Positions 9,201 to 11,954 of a stretch of DNA of 11,954 nt are shown piece after piece; position 1 is the first letter of the stretch; every line of letters starts with the position of its first letter. This stretch comes from Planctomycetota bacterium (GTDB lineage: Bacteria > Planctomycetota > PUPC01 > JACPCR01). Below the pieces are notes generated by a model. It saw nothing but the letters and a program-made list of their open reading frames with translations. It was not told where the DNA came from and made no database searches. The stretch covers positions 1-11,954 of the forward strand of contig JASLXP010000536.1 in assembly GCA_030740295.1 (NCBI GenBank). Direction: 5' to 3'. A program made the position numbers and the translations under genes.

Positions 9201-9593
9201 GTTGTAGCCTCCTTTGCCAAGCGAATTCATCAGCAGTTGGTAATCGACGCGGGTGGCCGCATCCGGCGTGGGGTTCACATAGACTTCGAGGGAATCATCG
9301 TGTACGGCCTTGAGGCTGTCTTTCTTGATGTTTGCCAGGATTTGGCCTTCATCGGGCAACTGGGAGCGAATGGCGACAAAGATGTGCTTTTCATCCGCGC
9401 CCACAAGAGCACTCGCCCGGCGCTGTTGGAGACTCCCCCGAAACTGGAATCCCTCAAAGCCCGCGCAGACGGGCCATTCGTCAACACTGATCTTGCCATC
9501 TATGGTCGGCGCCTTCTCCAACAGAGGCACGCGGAATTCATCCGCAGAAACCGAACACGTCAGAAACAGGATTGGCAGCAGGATAAAGAGCAT
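6216..9593 (-). CDS. large secreted glycoside-hydrolase-like protein with N-terminal CBM9-like domain
   Basis: A 1125-residue protein. The signal peptide is residues 1-17 (cut after Ala17). About 18-215 is CBM9/DOMON-like: PTIDGKISVDEW (29-40), DDSLEVYVNP (99-108) and FECAIPVSSM (161-170). About 220-690 is beta-rich, including GICWFAENDLGWSWDG (629-644) and RTITFGLLAAPVKP (675-688), strings I associate with DUF6067/GH123-type N-terminal regions. About 700-1000 resembles a TIM-barrel catalytic region with HGVYWDNWF (854-862), where Asp859 is a possible active-site acid. The C-terminus (about 1040-1120) is a small beta-sandwich. Substrate unknown; the exact CAZy family is not certain. GGGGG (plus-strand 9603-9607) lies 9 bases before the ATG. 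It is first gene of the minus-strand operon and its stop overlaps the LamG start. An exported polysaccharide-degrading enzyme is the best reading. Confidence 0.8.
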   Translation of the reverse strand: MLFILLPILFLTCSVSADEFRVPLLEKAPTIDGKISVDEWPVCAGFEGFQFRGSLQQRRASALVGADEKHIFVAIRSQLPDEGQILANIKKDSLKAVHDDSLEVYVNPTPDAATRVDYQLLMNSLGKGGYNVHLLGGAKEEVAWKGNWQQAHGFHDGFWHFECAIPVSSMSTAEGRKTTDGVWAVNLTRNWKSPWQWSSLSGGYANTGNRFTFVKAPAPAVSYRCSSDPFLPGHEGVLALFNPSADALSLKASLIVNRNRMPALRTEQNVTLPARARKEIRLAVPANDPTTRYELLVSVKSADGKETYYDRTTKWPKGEPLRWVAGIKKKALPLDFRFSYYPYRNRMRIVADISGMPKDANIEKLSTTIRERFSEKAVKTILFSLPDFRNGRQEQLFNLPALEGFYEIVMKAEGKNVPEGTKVKRFERKVFPWEHLPVGRSNAVYSPFTPIKVDTKERTLETVLRRHTLNDLGLLDQVVATSAQTGVSRGILRSPMRYVVKSGGKAQEVVPEPLRFAEAEEHIVRTASVFQAGPLRAESRVTWDYDGTAKVELSLQSTGGKQLDELTLEIPFNDASVPLIHANADRIRAPIAQWMPRGEGVVWDASKLAIDEFIPNFCPYIYLGSAVRGICWFAENDLGWSWDGGTPNLDIIRQGEDVTLRIHLVNKPVTIDVPRTITFGLLAAPVKPRLSPGGPNGWRYRYLRDRYVLLGTDVNWLSIGTCGSVYPAGKDLYLWEMLAKGNRERLGTEEIKRVEDWGRKYYEPYGEARVEKWSRHVRHNLRSRYGQKMIFYYNRASHQGAEEFETFKDEWILTDLRSVDKGNGIGEIKVVPTPSYTDYNLYWYARSFEIGNNHGVYWDNWFIAPSYNTQMTAAYRKPDGSVVPAAGIWAMRDLAKRTFIMLNERNMRPIVFPHMTSFNPLPMMSFSTVQYDWEWKYSLGDVQDRFSRELILLMSTGELAGVWPVPLTDHGKLARDSWTQRTFTAVRLLHELDGYAGFGHSWNEGHQPNQKLADPILKLLDDPKLKVYRYWDEHPQPISSMDSDVPVIVYSVPGKQAVVAAVSYAAEDKSVALHVDFQMLGLKKGCPVTNAETGEILAMHDGKVQFKLKKHDVIVVRLSAREKNE

Positions 9594-9639
9594 GGATGAA
9601 TTCCCCCGTCGAGGGATCAGACGGCATCAGCTTCTGGTG

Positions 9640-9676
9640 GTCTCAGGAACCATAGACACGGTTTCCTGAAACTCAA
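9640..9676 (-). promoter_or_regulatory. possible promoter with overlapping inverted repeat upstream of the minus-strand operon
   Basis: Read on the minus strand, TTGAGT (9676-9671) and TATGGT (9654-9649) are separated by 16 bases; each matches a sigma-70 hexamer at about four of six positions, so this is weak. The stretch is covered by an imperfect inverted repeat (9640-9672): arms TCAGGAACC (9643-9651) and GGTTTCCTGA (9660-9669) with one bulged base, extended by GT/AC across one mismatch. An operator-like repeat over a promoter is plausible for a sugar-responsive operon, but a transcript hairpin or chance is equally possible. Confidence 0.25.
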
Positions 9677-10116
9677 GATGCCCTGCCTCGCCAAGAAATT
9701 CGGCAAATGACGCTGCCGCCGCCCGCTGCGCAAGATGAGAGGAGTGCCCGCCGGCTTAAGCGGATGTGGCACGGTTATGTGAAGCTCCAAATAGGGAGAG
9801 CGTTTCGCCTTTAAGAAACCACTGAGAGAACCGTGACAGGCTCGACTTTCGGGCACTCAAAGTTTCAGAGGCGTAACTGTTCAGCGGTATGTGCAGGCAA
9901 CTGGTTCTTCGAAGCCGGAACCTGGCACGACGACCAACGCAGCAGGCTTGTTATCCGTGTGAGCCACAGCGATGCCGAGTCGCAGACGGCCACGCTGCCT
10001 GACGGCCGGCGAGTGACGCTGGCGAGGCGAAGCCATTCGTGATGAAGTAATTCGTGTCTTTGCTTGTGGAACCAGCAACAACCAGACCGGAAAGAGATGA
10101 ATACCGTGAATCGGAT

Positions 10117-10153
10117 CATCCCACGGATTAAAACCGTTTTAGTCCGTGGGATG
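10117..10153. repeat. nearly perfect 37-base palindrome, REP/MITE-like
   Basis: Arms CATCCCACGGA (10117-10127) and TCCGTGGGATG (10143-10153) are exact reverse complements. Inside them TAAAA pairs with TTTTA, leaving one G-T wobble and a 3-base turn, so the whole 37 bases can fold into a 17-pair stem. A further outer pair, CGGAT (10112-10116) with ATCCG (10175-10179), is also complementary. No T-run follows, so it is not a standard intrinsic terminator. Stems of this length in intergenic DNA are often dispersed REP- or MITE-like elements moved by transposases elsewhere in the genome, but only one copy is visible here. Confidence 0.65.
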
Positions 10154-10249
10154 GCTTTGCTTTCCGTGGTAATTATCCGACTAAGGGTACACGCACATGA
10201 CGGAGAAGTTCAGCAGTAAATCTCTACAGTCTGAAAGAGGATGCCTGTT

Positions 10250-10390
10250 ATGCAGGTAACGATTGGCAAGCATCTCGGGGTTGGATACACCACCATCTCA
10301 GACGCGAGAGCACGTGGCAAAGTTGCACTTGAGAGGAACGTGAAAATTGAGGAGGATGCCATTGCCTTTTTGCATCTTGAGAGGTGCTAA
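10250..10390 (+). CDS. small ORF with helix-turn-helix-like pattern (hypothetical)
   Basis: This encodes 46 residues from the ATG at 10250; another in-frame ATG at 10241 would add three. The downstream start is preferred because AAAGAGG (10234-10240) lies 9 bases before it, a good Shine-Dalgarno spacing. The segment IGKHLGVGYTTISDARARG (residues 5-23) resembles the I.K.LGVS..TIS..R..G pattern of helix-turn-helix DNA-binding regions. The rest is charged (ERNVKIEEDAIAFLHLER) and ends in Cys. It lies 58 bases upstream of the DUF4832-type gene on the same strand. It could be a tiny regulator, a remnant of a longer one, or a chance frame; there is no membrane segment or signal peptide. An in-frame stop just upstream (10232-10234) rules out a longer version in this frame. 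Confidence 0.35.
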   Translation: MQVTIGKHLGVGYTTISDARARGKVALERNVKIEEDAIAFLHLERC

Positions 10391-10448
10391 GCTCTGTTCA
10401 CATTTGCAGACGTGACTCCATGATTCCCGAAATCTTAGAGACTACCTT

Positions 10449-11840
10449 ATGAGCACTACCAACTGGCGTTCGGTTTTCGGCCCCGATGAAGTCATTCAGC
10501 GGGTCCGACCTGAGTATACGGATGAATACCTCAATAACCCTCACAAGGGGACGGCGACCTTTCAACGATTTAACGGTGACCCGCTCTATCCCGGTCTGGG
10601 ATGGAACGACAGTGAAGGCCCGGAGAGCTTTCCCGCTCCCGCAAACAGAGATCTGCGCAACGACCGGTATCCGCCGACACGCATCTCCTACTGCCGGTGG
10701 CTGTGGTCCGTCCTCGAACCGAAGAAATCTGAAATCAGGTGGGACATCCTTGACGGGGCTCTGGAGACGGCAGCGAAGCGGGGACAGACACTGCAGATTC
10801 GGACCCAGCCATTCATCGGCACTTTGACTCCCCGGTGGTATTGGGAGGCGGGTGCGAAGCCCGACCGGAAGTTCATGAAAGATTTTGAAATCCAGATGCC
10901 CGACCACAATGATCCCCTCTACGTCAAACACTGGGGCGACCATATCCGTTCGCTTGGCGAACGATACGACGGGCACCCAAACCTGGAAAGCTTCGACCTC
11001 GCCTACGGTGGGTCCTGTGGCGAAACAGGCGGAAATGCCAGTCGCAGGACTGCAGAACGATTGGCCGATATCTATCTGAAGGCTTTCCGCAAAACCCAGG
11101 TTCTTGCCATGCTCGGGACGCATGGCGGGAAACACGCGGCCTTACAACGGCGAGGCATTGGCTGGCGTGCCGACTGCTTTGGGGACATGCGAACCGATGG
11201 CCAGGGCGTTGTTCCTGAAGGGCTCAACTGGAATCACATGCTGGAAGCTTATCCCCGTGAGGTCGAACAGGACGGCCTGAAGGACGCGTGGAAATCGGCA
11301 CCTGTCACGCTTGAAACCTGCTGGACAGTTCCCCACTGGCAGAACCAGGGCTGGGATCTGGAACGAATTCTCGACCAGGGCTTGAAGTATCACCCATCCG
11401 TATTCATGCCGAAGAGCGTATTCATCCCTGATGAGTGGTACGGCCGCATTATGGAATTCAACAAGCGTCTCGGTTACCGCTTCCACCTTCTTCAGATGCT
11501 CCTCCCTCTGGAAGCAAAGCCCGGCCAACGGATTGAAATCCAGACAACCATAGATAACCGCGGCGTTGCCCCCATCTACCGTCCGTACAGTTTCGCTCTC
11601 CGATTCACCCAAGGCAGGAAGCACCACATCGTCAGACTGAAGGAGAATATCCGGACATGGTTGCCCGATCTTACCTGGTTTAAAGAACGGGTCCTCTTTC
11701 CCGGGCTAAAGAAGGGAGTTGTCAAGATTTCATGCTCCATCGTGGACCACGATGACAAACCGGTGGCAAGATTGGCGATTAAAGACATCGACAGTCATGG
11801 CTGGCACCCCCTGACGTCTATGGATGTGCTAGGTGCTTAG
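10449..11840 (+). CDS. glycoside-hydrolase-like TIM-barrel protein with DUF4832-like C-terminus
   Basis: A 463-residue protein. The N-terminus has the pattern of DUF4832-linked hydrolase-like proteins: LNNPHKG (28-34), then RISYCRWLWSVLEPKKSEIRWDILD (78-102), which fits the Y.RW..lEP..g.y.W..id barrel-entry signature in outline. AYGGSCGE (185-192) puts Glu192 where a barrel acid/base residue would be, and VTLETCW (286-292) offers Glu289 as a second acid; both roles are inferred. The C-terminal part from about 341 (LGYRFHLL, then IDNRGVAPIYRPYSFALRF-like strands to about 386) matches the DUF4832 beta-sandwich. There is no signal peptide, unlike the minus-strand enzymes, so it probably acts in the cytoplasm unless the start is missed; an in-frame stop at 10413 leaves no earlier ATG. 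No strong ribosome site is seen. The substrate is unknown. Confidence 0.75.
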   Translation: MSTTNWRSVFGPDEVIQRVRPEYTDEYLNNPHKGTATFQRFNGDPLYPGLGWNDSEGPESFPAPANRDLRNDRYPPTRISYCRWLWSVLEPKKSEIRWDILDGALETAAKRGQTLQIRTQPFIGTLTPRWYWEAGAKPDRKFMKDFEIQMPDHNDPLYVKHWGDHIRSLGERYDGHPNLESFDLAYGGSCGETGGNASRRTAERLADIYLKAFRKTQVLAMLGTHGGKHAALQRRGIGWRADCFGDMRTDGQGVVPEGLNWNHMLEAYPREVEQDGLKDAWKSAPVTLETCWTVPHWQNQGWDLERILDQGLKYHPSVFMPKSVFIPDEWYGRIMEFNKRLGYRFHLLQMLLPLEAKPGQRIEIQTTIDNRGVAPIYRPYSFALRFTQGRKHHIVRLKENIRTWLPDLTWFKERVLFPGLKKGVVKISCSIVDHDDKPVARLAIKDIDSHGWHPLTSMDVLGA

Positions 11841-11841
11841 T

Positions 11842-11888
11842 TACAGAACTCATCTCATGTGGATCGATAATTCGATACAAGTTCTGTA
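11842..11888. repeat. inverted repeat after the DUF4832-type gene
   Basis: TACAGAACT (11842-11850) is the exact reverse complement of AGTTCTGTA (11880-11888). Between them, ATCGA (11863-11867) and TCGAT (11872-11876) form a second stem around TAAT. The structure begins one base after the stop codon of the upstream gene. No T-run follows, so it may be a transcript-end hairpin or an operator for a gene beyond the window. Confidence 0.4.
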
Positions 11889-11902
11889 TCCCAAAGGTGT
11901 TT

Positions 11903-11919
11903 CCTCGTCGACGCCGAGG
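11903..11919. repeat. short hairpin near the window end
   Basis: CCTCG (11903-11907) pairs with CGAGG (11915-11919) around a 7-base loop; two flanking T-G wobbles could lengthen it. It is followed by G-rich sequence and then an A-run (11935-11941), not a T-run, so it does not look like an intrinsic terminator for plus-strand transcription. No gene is visible from 11841 to 11954. Confidence 0.25.
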
Positions 11920-11954
11920 GGGCCAAGATTGGAATAAAAAAGTTACTATTCGAG

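Larger units (their letters stand above)
9594..10448. other. 855-base region between divergent genes, mostly non-coding
   Basis: This gap separates the minus-strand hydrolase operon from the plus-strand DUF4832-type gene. Short open frames exist (for example 69 codons at 9833-10042 and 84 codons on the other strand at 9865-10119) but they have poor starts, overlap each other and show no recognisable domain. The supported contents are the promoter/inverted repeat near 9640-9676, the palindrome at 10117-10153 and the small ORF at 10250-10390. From about 9680 to 10110 I see no convincing feature. The size is large for two divergent promoters, which fits past insertion or decay of a mobile element. 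Confidence 0.6.

Noticed and set aside
9833..10042. 69-codon plus-strand frame and the overlapping 84-codon minus-strand frame (9865-10119)
   Set aside because: GTG or weak starts, no ribosome site, mutual overlap and no recognisable domain; at this length in GC-rich DNA such frames arise by chance.
10117..10153. Palindrome as an intrinsic terminator
   Set aside because: No T-run follows on either strand, and no convincing gene ends just before it.

Overview
The window looks like a chromosomal piece of a free-living, polysaccharide-degrading bacterium. Moderate-to-high GC, several very large secreted proteins and a DUF1573 / rhodanese / MauE-like gene string together suggest the Planctomycetota-Verrucomicrobiota-Lentisphaerota group, or a similar lineage such as Hydrogenedentota. 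That placement is inference; no rRNA or other phylogenetic marker is present. No tRNA, rRNA, CRISPR array or intact transposase was seen.

Layout. (1) Bases 1-1711, plus strand: the 3' part of a DUF1573-type Ig-like repeat protein, then a membrane-anchored rhodanese, then a four-helix MauE/DoxX-like membrane protein with a CxC motif. Both junctions are 4-base ATGA overlaps, so this is a translationally coupled operon, probably a cell-envelope thiol/sulfur unit. (2) Bases 1792-9593, minus strand, convergent with the first operon: transcribed from 9593 downward come a 1125-residue secreted glycoside-hydrolase-like protein with an N-terminal CBM9-like domain, a secreted LamG/concanavalin-like protein coupled to it by ATGA, and a 1168-residue secreted protein built from three right-handed beta-helix modules plus a fibronectin III-like domain. 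(3) Bases 9594-10448: a roughly 855-base region between divergent genes. It holds a weak promoter candidate overlapped by an inverted repeat, a nearly perfect 37-base palindrome, and a short ORF that reads like a helix-turn-helix. (4) Bases 10449-11840, plus strand: a glycoside-hydrolase-like TIM-barrel protein with a DUF4832-like C-terminus and no signal peptide. (5) The last 114 bases hold two hairpins and no gene.

Working together (inference): the minus-strand operon looks like a secreted kit that binds and cleaves one complex polysaccharide: a multi-domain hydrolase, a lectin-like domain supplied as a separate chain, and a multi-beta-helix protein that may be a lyase, epimerase or binding scaffold. 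The divergent DUF4832-type protein lacks an export signal and could process imported products. The substrate cannot be read from the sequence. The most unusual items are the three-module beta-helix protein, the envelope sulfur/thiol cassette, and the intergenic palindrome with the small HTH-like ORF.
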